Assembly (NCBI GenBank): GCA_045636545.1
Contig: JAZTXR010000026.1
Location: forward strand, 1 to 17,222
Length of the DNA stretch: 17,222 nucleotides
Direction of reading: 5' to 3'
Source: HGM04593 sp045636545
GTDB taxonomy: Bacteria > Bacteroidota > Bacteroidia > Bacteroidales > Bacteroidaceae
The notes beneath the pieces were generated by a model. The model did not search any database. It worked only from the letters and a program-made list of their open reading frames with translations, and was not told the DNA's origin. Below, piece after piece: positions 6,467-13,681 of this stretch; positions within the stretch are counted from its first letter, which is position 1; the number at the start of each line of letters is the position of its first letter. A program made the position numbers and the translations under genes.

Positions 6467-7609
6467 ATGGACACCAAGGCAAAAGAAAACATTGCGTGGA
6501 TTGACCTTCTGCGTATCGTAGCTTGTTTTTTAGTGGTACTGTCACATTGTTGCGACCCGTTTGTGGCGCATTTCAATGCCGATTATGCAAAATTCCTTAC
6601 AGGCTGTGGCATGGGAAGCGCAGTACGCTGCTGTGTGCCACTGTTTGCCATGATGACAGGCGTTCTGCTTTTCCCGGTGAATGGCAGTTTAAGCCAATTC
6701 TACAGCAAACGACTTGGTCGTTTACTTGTACCGTTGGTATTCTGGTCATTGGCACTGCCATTGATGTATTATGTCTATTTCCGGTTTGCCGGCCCGTCGG
6801 GCAGCCCCAGCGTGGACATGTCCACCTTTACCGGCGACATGACCCTGCAGAAAATGTACACTTTCATTTTCAATTTCAGCTATGACACTACACCACTGTG
6901 GTATTTATATATGCTGGTGGGACTGTATCTGGTCATCCCCATTTTCAGTGCATGGCTGCAACAGGCATCACAAAAGGAGATTAAACTGTTTCTTAGCGTT
7001 TGGTGCATCACCCTCTTCCTGCCATACTTGAAGATGCTTGCTCCGCTCCTTGGATATACAGGCAACTATGGACACATGGGACTATATGGTGAATGCGACT
7101 GGAACATTTACGGTTCATTCTACTATGTATCCGGTTTCATGGGTTATCTGGTATTGGCACATTACCTTGTGAAATATCCATTGGATTGGACCTGGCGCAA
7201 GATTGCCCTGACAGGCATCCCCATGTGGCTGACAGGCTATGCCGTTACATTTGGCGGCTATGTGCTTATGAATGAACAATTCCCCGGCAATTATGCCTAT
7301 TTGGAAATCCTATGGTGGTTCAGCGGAATCAATGTATTCATGATGACTTTCCCTATATTCATCACCATCCAAAAGCTCCCCATAAAGTCAAGCACGCGAC
7401 TTTCCCGTGCAGCCTCAATGACTTTCGGTATATATCTTTGCCACTTTGTATTTGTCCAAATGGGCTATGATTTGTATTCCCGCATTCTGCCGCAAGCAGT
7501 GCCGACATCAGCACGTATTCTGCTGAATGCCATCAGCGTATTTGCAATCTGTTATGGATTGGTACGTATTCTGTCAATGACGAAACTTACCCGCAAACTG
7601 GTTGGATAA
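6467..7609 (+). CDS. Acyltransferase family 3 membrane protein
   Basis: This 380-residue integral membrane protein has about ten hydrophobic segments. It belongs to the family that moves acetyl or other acyl groups onto surface sugars. The N-terminal block WIDLLRIVACFLVVLSHC carries the conserved Arg16 and His27 that the family needs for catalysis. Further family blocks are YSKRLGRLLVPLVFWS, WYLYMLVGLYLVIPIF and the C-terminal FGIYLCHFVF. I chose ATG 6467 because the reading frame upstream to TTG 6437 overlaps the promoter -7 box, and because a start shortly before the WIDLLR block is normal here. It is a single-gene unit, not inside a polysaccharide cluster, so the acceptor is unknown; LPS, capsule or a cell wall polymer are all possible. 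A MITE-like hairpin follows the gene. Confidence 0.88.
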   Translation: MDTKAKENIAWIDLLRIVACFLVVLSHCCDPFVAHFNADYAKFLTGCGMGSAVRCCVPLFAMMTGVLLFPVNGSLSQFYSKRLGRLLVPLVFWSLALPLMYYVYFRFAGPSGSPSVDMSTFTGDMTLQKMYTFIFNFSYDTTPLWYLYMLVGLYLVIPIFSAWLQQASQKEIKLFLSVWCITLFLPYLKMLAPLLGYTGNYGHMGLYGECDWNIYGSFYYVSGFMGYLVLAHYLVKYPLDWTWRKIALTGIPMWLTGYAVTFGGYVLMNEQFPGNYAYLEILWWFSGINVFMMTFPIFITIQKLPIKSSTRLSRAASMTFGIYLCHFVFVQMGYDLYSRILPQAVPTSARILLNAISVFAICYGLVRILSMTKLTRKLVG

Positions 7610-7674
7610 GGTTGTGGTTCTCCTTGTCCAATAACATACCCGGGATGGCAAGCAAAGAAATATCATACAGCAAG

Positions 7675-7760
7675 GAGGGTGACCCAAAAGTGAGATGAAC
7701 CCCGAAAGTTAGACAAAAAACTTTCGGGGTTCATCTCAAAATTACTTTTGACCCGGCCTC
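7675..7760. mobile_element. MITE-like element 2 with 18-bp perfect hairpin (86 bp)
   Basis: The left end is GAGGGTGACCCAAAAGT (7675-7691). The right end, inverted, is GAGGCCGGGTCAAAAGT (7760-7744), so the outer repeats resemble those of the element at 5386-5484. Inside is a perfect 18-bp stem, TGAGATGAACCCCGAAAG (7691-7708) with its complement at 7721-7738, around a 12-nt loop. It lies between two convergent genes, ending at 7609 and 7786, and is well placed to stop transcription from both sides. Confidence 0.65.
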
Positions 7761-7785
7761 ATTTTTACTTTATACAAAATAGCTC

Positions 7786-10077
7786 TTACTTGTTCAGATA
7801 CTCATGCATTGCTGCTGCAGCCCTGCGGCCGTCGCCCATCGCAAGGATAACCGTTGCACCACCGCGGACAATGTCGCCACCGGCAAAAAGGAACGGAATG
7901 GACGACTGCATATTCTCGTTCACCGCAATGGTGTTCTTGCGGCCAAGTTCCAAGCCCTCGACCGATGTAGGCACAAGCGGATTGGGCGATACACCTACAG
8001 CCACAACTGCCACATCAATGTCAATGGTCTCTATTGCACCCTCGACAGGAACGGGCGAACGACGTCCCGATGCATCGGGCTCGCCAAGCTCCATCTTCTG
8101 CAGCACAATCTGCTTTACACAGCCCTTCTCGTCGGCAATGTACTCAATGGGGTTATGCAGGGTGAGGAACTCAACTCCCTCCTCTTTCGCGTGCTTCACC
8201 TCCTCGAGGCGTGCCGGCATCTCTGCCTCGCTACGGCGGTAGATTATCATGGCACGCTCGGCACCCAGGCGGAGCGCTGTGCGCACAGAGTCCATAGCCG
8301 TGTTACCGCCACCAATGACAGCCACACGTTTGCCCATGCAGATTGGTGTGTCGGTCTCGGGGTTCGATGCATCCATAAGGTTCACGCGTGTGAGATACTC
8401 GTTGGATGACATGATGTTGTTTGAGTTCTCACCGGGGATGTTCATGAAATTAGGCAGGCCGGCACCCGATGCCACAAAGACACCGCAGAAGCCCTCATCC
8501 TGCAACTGAGCAATGGAGATAGTCTTGCCAACGACACAGTCCTTGACAAACTCGACACCCATTGCGCGAAGGTTGTCAATCTCGTGCTCAACGATTGCAT
8601 TTGGCAAGCGGAACTCGGGGATTCCATACTTGAGCACACCGCCAATCTCATGCAGCGCCTCGTAGACGGTAACTGCATAACCCAGTTTTGCCATGTCACC
8701 GGCAAATGAAAGACCAGCAGGACCTGAACCCACAACGGCCACCTTCTTGCCGTTGGATGCCGCCACCTGCGGAGCAGGCATCTCGCCGCTCTCGCGTGCA
8801 TAGTCGGCCGCAAAACGCTCGAGCGAACCGATGGCCACAGCCTTGTGACCCATCTTCAGGTGAATGCACTTGCTCTCGCACTGCTTCTCCTGCGGGCAGA
8901 CACGGCCGCACACTGCGGGCAGCGAGCTTGTCATCTTGAGCACCTGGGCGGCCTTCACAAACTCGCCGCGCTCAATGTTCTTCACGAACGAAGGTATGTT
9001 GATGCTCACGGGACAACCTTCCATGCAGGCAGGCTTGGGGCAGTCGAGGCAACGCTGCGCCTCGACAAGTGCCATCTCCTTTGTGAAACCGGCATTCACC
9101 TCCTCGCGCAGTTTAGTAGCACGGTACGCAGGCTCAAGCTCAGGCATCGGCTGGCGCTCGATAGCCGTGCGCTCCTTTGGTTTCATCCTGTTACGCAGTT
9201 CAACACGCCAGGCCGCATCGCGGTTGGTGAGTTCGTTGCACCCACTCGCGCACTCCTCTACTTTTTCCAATTTCTCAATCTCATGCGCCTCCTGTGCCTT
9301 GAAAGAACCAAGGCGCTGCATCATTCCATCGAAATCGACCTGATGGCCGTCGAACTCGGGACCATCGACACAGACGAACTTTGTCTTTCCACCCACTGTC
9401 ACACGACAGGCACCGCACATACCGGTACCGTCGACCATGATGGTGTTCAATGAGACAACGGTTGGAATCTCGTACTGTTTGGTGAGCTTGCACACGAACT
9501 TCATCATTATGGCAGGACCTATGGCCACACAGTGGTCGACCTTCTCGCGCTTGATTACGCGCTCAATACCCTCGGTAACAAGTCCCTTGTCACCGTATGA
9601 GCCATCGTCGGTCATGATGATGACCTCGTCCGACACCTCGCGCACCTCCTTCTCGAGGATAATCAAATCCTTGGAACGGCCGGCAAGAACCGAGATTACA
9701 CGGTTACCCGCCTTTTTGAGTGCCGCCGCTATTGGCAACATAGGCGCAACGCCCACACCACCGCCGGCACACACTACCGTACCGAAATTCTCTATGTGTG
9801 TAGCCTGACCAAGAGGGCCTACAACGTCGGTGATGCAATCGCCCTCATTGAGGTCGCACAGACGGCTCGAACTCAAGCCCACCTTTTGGATTACAAGGGT
9901 AATGATACCCTTCTCGGTATCGGCATGGGCGATGGTCAACGGAATGCGTTCACCCTTCTCGCCAACCCTTACAATGACAAAGTTACCGGCTCTGTATGCC
10001 TTTGCAATGAGCGGAGCCTCTACACGCAGACGGAAAACGTTTTCCGAGAACTGCTCTTTCGATACTATCCTGTACAT
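7786..10077 (-). CDS. Fused NfnAB-like flavoprotein (DHOD-B NAD-binding subunit / NADPH glutamate synthase small chain)
   Basis: This 763-residue fusion has two halves. Residues 1 to about 250 are a ferredoxin-reductase-like module with an FAD/NAD-binding fold (GGGVGVAPM at 105-113) and a [2Fe-2S] site of Cys221, Cys224 and Cys236, with Asp216 as a possible fourth ligand. Residues about 310-763 are the GltD/NfnB module. Two Cys4 clusters (343, 346, 351, 355 and 390, 394, 400, 404) bind [4Fe-4S]. GSGPAG (450-455) binds FAD, and GGGNTA (589-594) lies in the NADPH domain. Separate-chain relatives NfnA and NfnB form the electron-bifurcating NADH-dependent ferredoxin:NADP+ oxidoreductase. The same domain order is also annotated as a glutamate synthase small chain. 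No large glutamate synthase subunit is nearby, so a transhydrogenase role is at least as likely. ATG 10077 is chosen over GTG 10119 because the domain starts MYRIVSKEQFSENVF. Confidence 0.9.
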   Translation of the reverse strand: MYRIVSKEQFSENVFRLRVEAPLIAKAYRAGNFVIVRVGEKGERIPLTIAHADTEKGIITLVIQKVGLSSSRLCDLNEGDCITDVVGPLGQATHIENFGTVVCAGGGVGVAPMLPIAAALKKAGNRVISVLAGRSKDLIILEKEVREVSDEVIIMTDDGSYGDKGLVTEGIERVIKREKVDHCVAIGPAIMMKFVCKLTKQYEIPTVVSLNTIMVDGTGMCGACRVTVGGKTKFVCVDGPEFDGHQVDFDGMMQRLGSFKAQEAHEIEKLEKVEECASGCNELTNRDAAWRVELRNRMKPKERTAIERQPMPELEPAYRATKLREEVNAGFTKEMALVEAQRCLDCPKPACMEGCPVSINIPSFVKNIERGEFVKAAQVLKMTSSLPAVCGRVCPQEKQCESKCIHLKMGHKAVAIGSLERFAADYARESGEMPAPQVAASNGKKVAVVGSGPAGLSFAGDMAKLGYAVTVYEALHEIGGVLKYGIPEFRLPNAIVEHEIDNLRAMGVEFVKDCVVGKTISIAQLQDEGFCGVFVASGAGLPNFMNIPGENSNNIMSSNEYLTRVNLMDASNPETDTPICMGKRVAVIGGGNTAMDSVRTALRLGAERAMIIYRRSEAEMPARLEEVKHAKEEGVEFLTLHNPIEYIADEKGCVKQIVLQKMELGEPDASGRRSPVPVEGAIETIDIDVAVVAVGVSPNPLVPTSVEGLELGRKNTIAVNENMQSSIPFLFAGGDIVRGGATVILAMGDGRRAAAAMHEYLNK

Positions 10078-10140
10078 AATCTTTTCTGTTTGAATGATAC
10101 AAGGGCGCGAGTCACCCACGTCCTATAATGTGTTTTATAT

Positions 10141-10168
10141 GTAGCGGGCGGGCAAGCCCCGCCCCTAC
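10141..10168. repeat. REP-like GC-rich imperfect palindrome
   Basis: GTAGCGGGCGGGC and its near-complement GCCCCGCCCCTAC face each other around AA, with a few mismatches. It is far richer in GC than its flanks. A similar palindrome lies on the other side of serS at 11591-11617. Confidence 0.55.
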
Positions 10169-10197
10169 TGTTTAATGCCAACGCCTCACCGATATTT

Positions 10198-10224
10198 GAG
10201 ATGCTTCGACTGCGCTCAGCATGA
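10198..10224. repeat. Intergenic repeat of the CTTCGACTGCGCTCAG type
   Basis: TGAGATGCTTCGACTGCGCTCAG with CATG following forms a short hairpin (ATGCT/AGCAT, TGAG/CTCA). From memory, sequences of this form, ending in ATGACA, are common intergenic repeats in Bacteroidota and other phyla. It lies between serS and the flavoprotein gene. Confidence 0.5.
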
Positions 10225-10288
10225 CAAGATGTGCGAAAAGTCTACAAAAACGAGTATAACGCAAAAGATGCCTTTTTGGTAAACTTCA

Positions 10289-11563
10289 TTAATCAATGAT
10301 TTCAAACCCACAGTATGGTATCAACGCCTTTGGAATGCGGATACCCTCGGGGGTCTGGTTGTTCTCGAGCAACGCAGCAACGATACGTGGGAGCGCAAGC
10401 GCAGAACCGTTGAGTGTGTGGCAAAGTTCGGTCTTCTTGTCGGCGTTGCGATAGCGGCACTTCAGACGGTTAGCCTGATAGCTGTCGAAGTTAGAGACAG
10501 AAGACACCTCGAGCCAACGCTGCTGAGCCTCGGAATACACCTCGAAGTCGAAGCAGAGCGCAGCAGTGAAGCTCATATCGCCACCACAAAGACGGAGAAT
10601 GCGGTATGGAAGTTCAAGTTTCTTCAAGAGCCCCTCTACGTGCTCAAGCATCTCCTTGTGAGACTCCTTGCTGTGCTCGGGGGTGTCGATGCGTACAATC
10701 TCAACCTTTGAGAACTCGTGCAGACGGTTAAGACCACGTACGTCCTTGCCGTATGAACCGGCCTCGCGACGGAAACACTGTGTGTATGCGCAGTTCTTGA
10801 TTGGGAGCTGCTTCTCGTCGAGAATCACATCGCGGTAGATATTTGTAACGGGCACCTCGGCTGTAGGGATTAGATAGAGGTCATCGAGGTCGCAGTGGTA
10901 CATCTGCCCCTCCTTGTCGGGGAGCTGGCCTGTACCGTAGCCCGATGCCGCATTGACAACGGTTGGTGGCATAATCTCCACGTAGCCTGCCGCACGTGCC
11001 TCGTCGAGGAAGAAGTTGATGAGTGCGCGCTGCAGCTGCGCTCCCTTGCCCTTATAGACAGGAAAGCCGGCGCCGGTAATCTTTACACCGAGGTCGAAGT
11101 CGATGAGGTCGTACTTCTTCGCGAGTTCCCAGTGTGGGAGTGCATTCTCGGGGAGCACGGTCTCCATGCCACCGGTCTTCTCAACAACATTGTCCTCGGC
11201 AACAGCCCCCTCGGGCACCTCGTCGTATGGGATGTTGGGGATTGTATAAAGCACCTGCTGAAGAGTATCGGCTGCTGCATCCATCTTCTCCTGAAGCTCG
11301 GTAGCCTTTGCCTTGAGAGTGGCAACCTCGGCCTTGACGGCGTTTGCCTCATCTGCCGCGCCGGACTTCATGAGTTGGCCAATCTTGGCGGCAAGCTGCT
11401 TGTTCTGCGCAAGAACGTTATCAAGCTCCTGCTGCGCTGCACGGCGCTCCTTGTCGAGTTCAAGTACTTTTTCAATTGTCTCCTTCGCATTCTTGAAATG
11501 CTTCTTCTCCAGGCCTTTCAAGACTTTCCCGGTCTCCTGTGAGATAAGTTTAAGTGTAAGCAT
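10289..11563 (-). CDS. serS: Seryl-tRNA synthetase
   Basis: This 424-residue class II aminoacyl-tRNA synthetase charges tRNA-Ser and tRNA-Sec in the cytoplasm. Residues 1-105 form the long antiparallel coiled coil that grips the tRNA long variable arm (VLELDKERRAAQQELDNVLAQ onward). The catalytic domain holds TAE at 234-236, motif 2 at about 262-290 (FRREAGSYGKDVRGLNRLHEF) and motif 3 at about 384-402 (LNGSALALPRIVAALLENNQ). Length and domain order are normal. It has its own promoter behind the rplU-rpmA terminator, and the 5' leader contains a GC-rich palindrome. The flavoprotein gene follows 211 bases downstream, past REP-like repeats. I saw no T-box or other known serS leader element. Confidence 0.98.
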   Translation of the reverse strand: MLTLKLISQETGKVLKGLEKKHFKNAKETIEKVLELDKERRAAQQELDNVLAQNKQLAAKIGQLMKSGAADEANAVKAEVATLKAKATELQEKMDAAADTLQQVLYTIPNIPYDEVPEGAVAEDNVVEKTGGMETVLPENALPHWELAKKYDLIDFDLGVKITGAGFPVYKGKGAQLQRALINFFLDEARAAGYVEIMPPTVVNAASGYGTGQLPDKEGQMYHCDLDDLYLIPTAEVPVTNIYRDVILDEKQLPIKNCAYTQCFRREAGSYGKDVRGLNRLHEFSKVEIVRIDTPEHSKESHKEMLEHVEGLLKKLELPYRILRLCGGDMSFTAALCFDFEVYSEAQQRWLEVSSVSNFDSYQANRLKCRYRNADKKTELCHTLNGSALALPRIVAALLENNQTPEGIRIPKALIPYCGFEIID

Positions 11564-11590
11564 GATTATATTGTTTTAGTATTTTGCATT

Positions 11591-11617
11591 ATGTGGGCGC
11601 GGCAACGCGCCGCGCAT
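11591..11617. repeat. GC-rich palindrome in the serS leader
   Basis: GGCGCG (11596-11601), GCAA and CGCGCC (11606-11611) form a stem with a GNRA-type tetraloop on the plus strand. An overlapping GCGCGGC/GCCGCGC pairing is also possible. It lies between the serS promoter and its start codon, so it is transcribed in the leader. It resembles the REP-like unit at 10141-10168. Confidence 0.5.
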
Positions 11618-11628
11618 CCTTCAAATTA

Positions 11629-11657
11629 CAAAAATACAACTATTTCCTAATTATCAA
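11629..11657 (-). promoter_or_regulatory. Promoter of serS
   Basis: TATTTTTG on the minus strand (11636-11629) matches TAnnTTTG. TTG at 11657-11655 lies 18 bases upstream as a -33 candidate. The leader is about 60 bases. Confidence 0.6.
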
Positions 11658-11677
11658 TAGCACTTTGTAAAAAAATA

Positions 11678-11711
11678 ACAAAAAAGGCAACCCTTTTGAA
11701 GGATTGCCTTT
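11678..11711 (-). terminator. Terminator of rplU-rpmA
   Basis: On the minus strand a 12-bp stem (11711-11700 with 11694-11683, one G-U pair) has a 5-nt loop. It is followed by a T run. It lies 20 bases after the rpmA stop codon. Confidence 0.88.
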
Positions 11712-11730
11712 AAATCAACTGACCTTACAA

Positions 11731-11997
11731 TCAGTTCTTCTCTGCAAATGGAGTAACAGAAACGTAGCTCTTGTCGTTCTTGCCACGCTTGAAAGTTACA
11801 ACACCGTCAACCAATGCGTAGAGAGTGTGATCGCTACCCATACCAGTGTTTGCACCAGGATAGTGAACTGTACCACGCTGACGAACGATGATATTACCGG
11901 CTTTACATGCCTGGCCACCCCAGATCTTTACACCAAGTCGCTGACTTGCTGACTCACGGCCGTTCTTTGAACTACCAACACCTTTCTTATGTGCCAT
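11731..11997 (-). CDS. rpmA: 50S ribosomal protein L27
   Basis: This is the 88-residue large-subunit protein whose N-terminal tail reaches the peptidyl transferase centre. It starts MAHKKGVGSSKNGRES with no N-terminal extension of the kind that Firmicutes cleave. GGQACKAGNIIVRQRGT and the GMGSDHTLYALVDG block are standard. It lies 20 bases after rplU, as in nearly all bacteria, and is followed by a strong terminator. Confidence 0.98.
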   Translation of the reverse strand: MAHKKGVGSSKNGRESASQRLGVKIWGGQACKAGNIIVRQRGTVHYPGANTGMGSDHTLYALVDGVVTFKRGKNDKSYVSVTPFAEKN

Positions 11998-12017
11998 ACT
12001 GTTTTAAACTTTAAAAA

Positions 12018-12407
12018 TTAACCGATAATTTCCTTTACAACTAACTCTGTGAACTGCTGACGGTGACCGTTCAGCTTGCGGTAGCCCTTACGACGACGCT
12101 TGTGGAACACCAACACCTTGTCACCCTTAACCAATGCAGGGTTGATTTCGCGTGTTGTAACGATGTTCTGACCGTCTTTAGACTTGCGAACAATCTTCTG
12201 CTCACGAACATTGCCGATATAGCAAACTACCTTTGCGCCTTCCACTGTAGGAGCACCTACTGTTACTGCGCCTTCCTTGTCCAACAACAACACGCGGTCA
12301 AACTCAACGGTTGTGTCGTTCTGAGCACCCTTGATGTGGTGCACGAACAGCTTCTTGCCAGCCTCGGCCTTGAACTGCTGTCCGTTAATCTCAACAATTG
12401 CGTACAT
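12018..12407 (-). CDS. rplU: 50S ribosomal protein L21, with an internal insertion
   Basis: L21 binds 23S rRNA in the large subunit. The start MYAIVEINGQQFKAEAGKKL and the C-terminal KRRRKGYRKLNGHRQQFTEL are typical. The protein has 129 residues, against about 103-105 usual for the family. The extra length lies in one in-frame block of about 24 residues between GAKVVCYI and LVKGDKVLVFHK, roughly residues 69-92 (NVREQKIVRKSKDGQNI and onward). The block is charged and basic at its start. L21 has long loops in this region, so the insert probably extends a surface loop near rRNA. There is no stop or frameshift. The gene leads the rplU-rpmA operon. Confidence 0.96.
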   Translation of the reverse strand: MYAIVEINGQQFKAEAGKKLFVHHIKGAQNDTTVEFDRVLLLDKEGAVTVGAPTVEGAKVVCYIGNVREQKIVRKSKDGQNIVTTREINPALVKGDKVLVFHKRRRKGYRKLNGHRQQFTELVVKEIIG

Positions 12408-12489
12408 TTATTTAAATCGCTTTTATTGTGAATTCCGCGAGGTGCACTCTCTTCGTGAAAGCAGCTTCTCCAACCCCTACGGACTAAAT
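12408..12489 (-). promoter_or_regulatory. rplU leader, about 80 nt
   Basis: From the inferred transcript start near 12489 to the ATG at 12407 the leader has GC-rich parts (GGAGAAGCTGC, GAGTGCACCTCGCGG) that can fold. It then turns AT-rich just before the start. L21 operons are autoregulated through such leaders in some bacteria. No known motif could be confirmed by eye. Confidence 0.35.
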
Positions 12490-12495
12490 CGGGTG

Positions 12496-12527
12496 CAAAG
12501 ATAGTATATTTTCCCGACATGGCGAAA
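12496..12527 (-). promoter_or_regulatory. Promoter of rplU-rpmA
   Basis: TATCTTTG on the minus strand (12503-12496) is a perfect TAnnTTTG. TTTC (12527-12524) lies 20 bases upstream as the -33 element. It is the best promoter match in the window. Confidence 0.72.
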
Positions 12528-12571
12528 CAAATGTGCCAAAATCTTTGCAGAAATGCGGACTTCAACCGCGA

Positions 12572-12685
12572 AAAAGGCCTAAAAAGCCTAAAAGGGCAAA
12601 AATGGCAAAAATGGCAAAAATGCAAAAGGAAGAAAAAGACAAAAGGCTTTTTTCCTTTTAGTCCTTTCCGCCCTTTTGGCCTTTT
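12572..12685. repeat. Low-complexity inverted repeat with three 9-bp tandem units
   Basis: AAAGGCC (12573-12579) and AAAAGGGC (12590-12597) pair with GCCCTTTTGGCCTTTT (12670-12685). Inside are three copies of GGCAAAAAT (12595-12621) and an AAAAGG/CCTTTT pair. One strand is nearly all purine, then all pyrimidine. It lies between the trxB stop and the rplU promoter. On the minus strand it would give a long hairpin with T-rich runs, so it may end the ftsK-lolA-trxB transcript. Confidence 0.5.
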
Positions 12686-12723
12686 CACGCTTTATCAGGC
12701 TTTTATCGCTTCACCATGCTTCA

Positions 12724-13662
12724 TCAAGCCTTGCTTGAAAGGTAGCGCTCGGCCTCCATTGCCGCACGGCATCCGCTTGCAGCCGCGTTGATTGCCTGGC
12801 GGTAGTGCGGGTCGGCAACGTCACCGGCAACGAACACGCCGGGAACGAGTGTCTTCACGCCGCTTGCATCGGCAGGCACAAAGAAGCCCGTCTCGTCGGT
12901 CTTGAGGTATTTCTTGAAGACATCAGAGTTTGGTTTGTGGCCGATAGCGAGGAAGAAACCGTCGATTGCGATATCGTAGCGCTTTTCATCGGCCTCGCCC
13001 TTGCGGTACACCACGTGTGCGCCCTCTACTCCATTCTCACCAAAAAGCCCCTCGGTATTATGCTCAAAGAGCACCTCAATCTTGGGATTGGCCAGCGTAC
13101 GGTCCTGCATTGCCTTTGAAGCGCGCAGATAGGGCTTGCGCACAATCAGGTACACCTTTGCAGCCAACGAAGCAAGGTAGTTGGCCTCTTCGCAGGCAGT
13201 GTCGCCACCACCCACAACAGCAACAATCTTCTTGCGGTAGAAGAAACCGTCGCATGTGGCACAGGCACTCACACCCATACCCTGATACTTGATTTCATCG
13301 GACAAACCCAAGTATTTCGCAGCAGCTCCTGTTGCAACAATGACAGTCTCGGCCTCAATGACCTTGCCGTCATCGAGCGTCACCCTGTAAGGCAACGACT
13401 CGAAATCGACCTCGACAACACTGCCCGAACGGACGTCGGCACCCACATTCACAGCCTGCTGGCGCATATTATCCATCAGTTCGGGACCTGTGATACCATG
13501 GGGAAAACCGGGGAAGTTCTCAATCACGGTTGTCTGTGTGAGCTGACCACCGGGCTGCATGCCCTCGATGAGCACAGGAGAAAGGTTAGCACGTGAGGCG
13601 TAGATTGCCGCTGTGTAGCCGGCAGGGCCGGAACCAATAATCAAACATTTTGTACTGTTCAT
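12724..13662 (-). CDS. trxB: Thioredoxin reductase
   Basis: This 312-residue flavoenzyme passes electrons from NADPH to thioredoxin in the cytoplasm. FAD binds at GSGPAG (10-15) and at the C-terminal GVFVAGDVADPHYRQ. The redox-active pair is Cys134-Ala-Thr-Cys137. NADPH binds near GGGDTA (151-156). After it, the usual HRRD-like stretch reads VRKPYLRASK. The length is normal. It lies 19 bases after the LolA-like gene and is the last gene of its operon. No ferredoxin-type features are seen, so I take it as NADPH-dependent. Confidence 0.97.
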   Translation of the reverse strand: MNSTKCLIIGSGPAGYTAAIYASRANLSPVLIEGMQPGGQLTQTTVIENFPGFPHGITGPELMDNMRQQAVNVGADVRSGSVVEVDFESLPYRVTLDDGKVIEAETVIVATGAAAKYLGLSDEIKYQGMGVSACATCDGFFYRKKIVAVVGGGDTACEEANYLASLAAKVYLIVRKPYLRASKAMQDRTLANPKIEVLFEHNTEGLFGENGVEGAHVVYRKGEADEKRYDIAIDGFFLAIGHKPNSDVFKKYLKTDETGFFVPADASGVKTLVPGVFVAGDVADPHYRQAINAAASGCRAAMEAERYLSSKA

Positions 13663-13681
13663 AATATATCAATTTTATTCA

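Noticed and set aside
8845..9453. Long plus-strand frame antisense to the flavoprotein gene
   Set aside because: It is a shadow frame in GC-rich DNA. The minus-strand protein is certain.
10078..10119. Upstream GTG start for the NfnAB-like protein
   Set aside because: The extra 14 residues match nothing in the family, whereas ATG 10077 starts right at the conserved N-terminus.
10895..11542. 215-codon plus-strand frame antisense to serS, leucine- and cysteine-rich
   Set aside because: Its composition is that of a translated antisense strand. serS is certain.
12595..12630. CRISPR-like short tandem repeats
   Set aside because: The units are 9 bp with no spacers and there are no cas genes. This is simple-sequence DNA.
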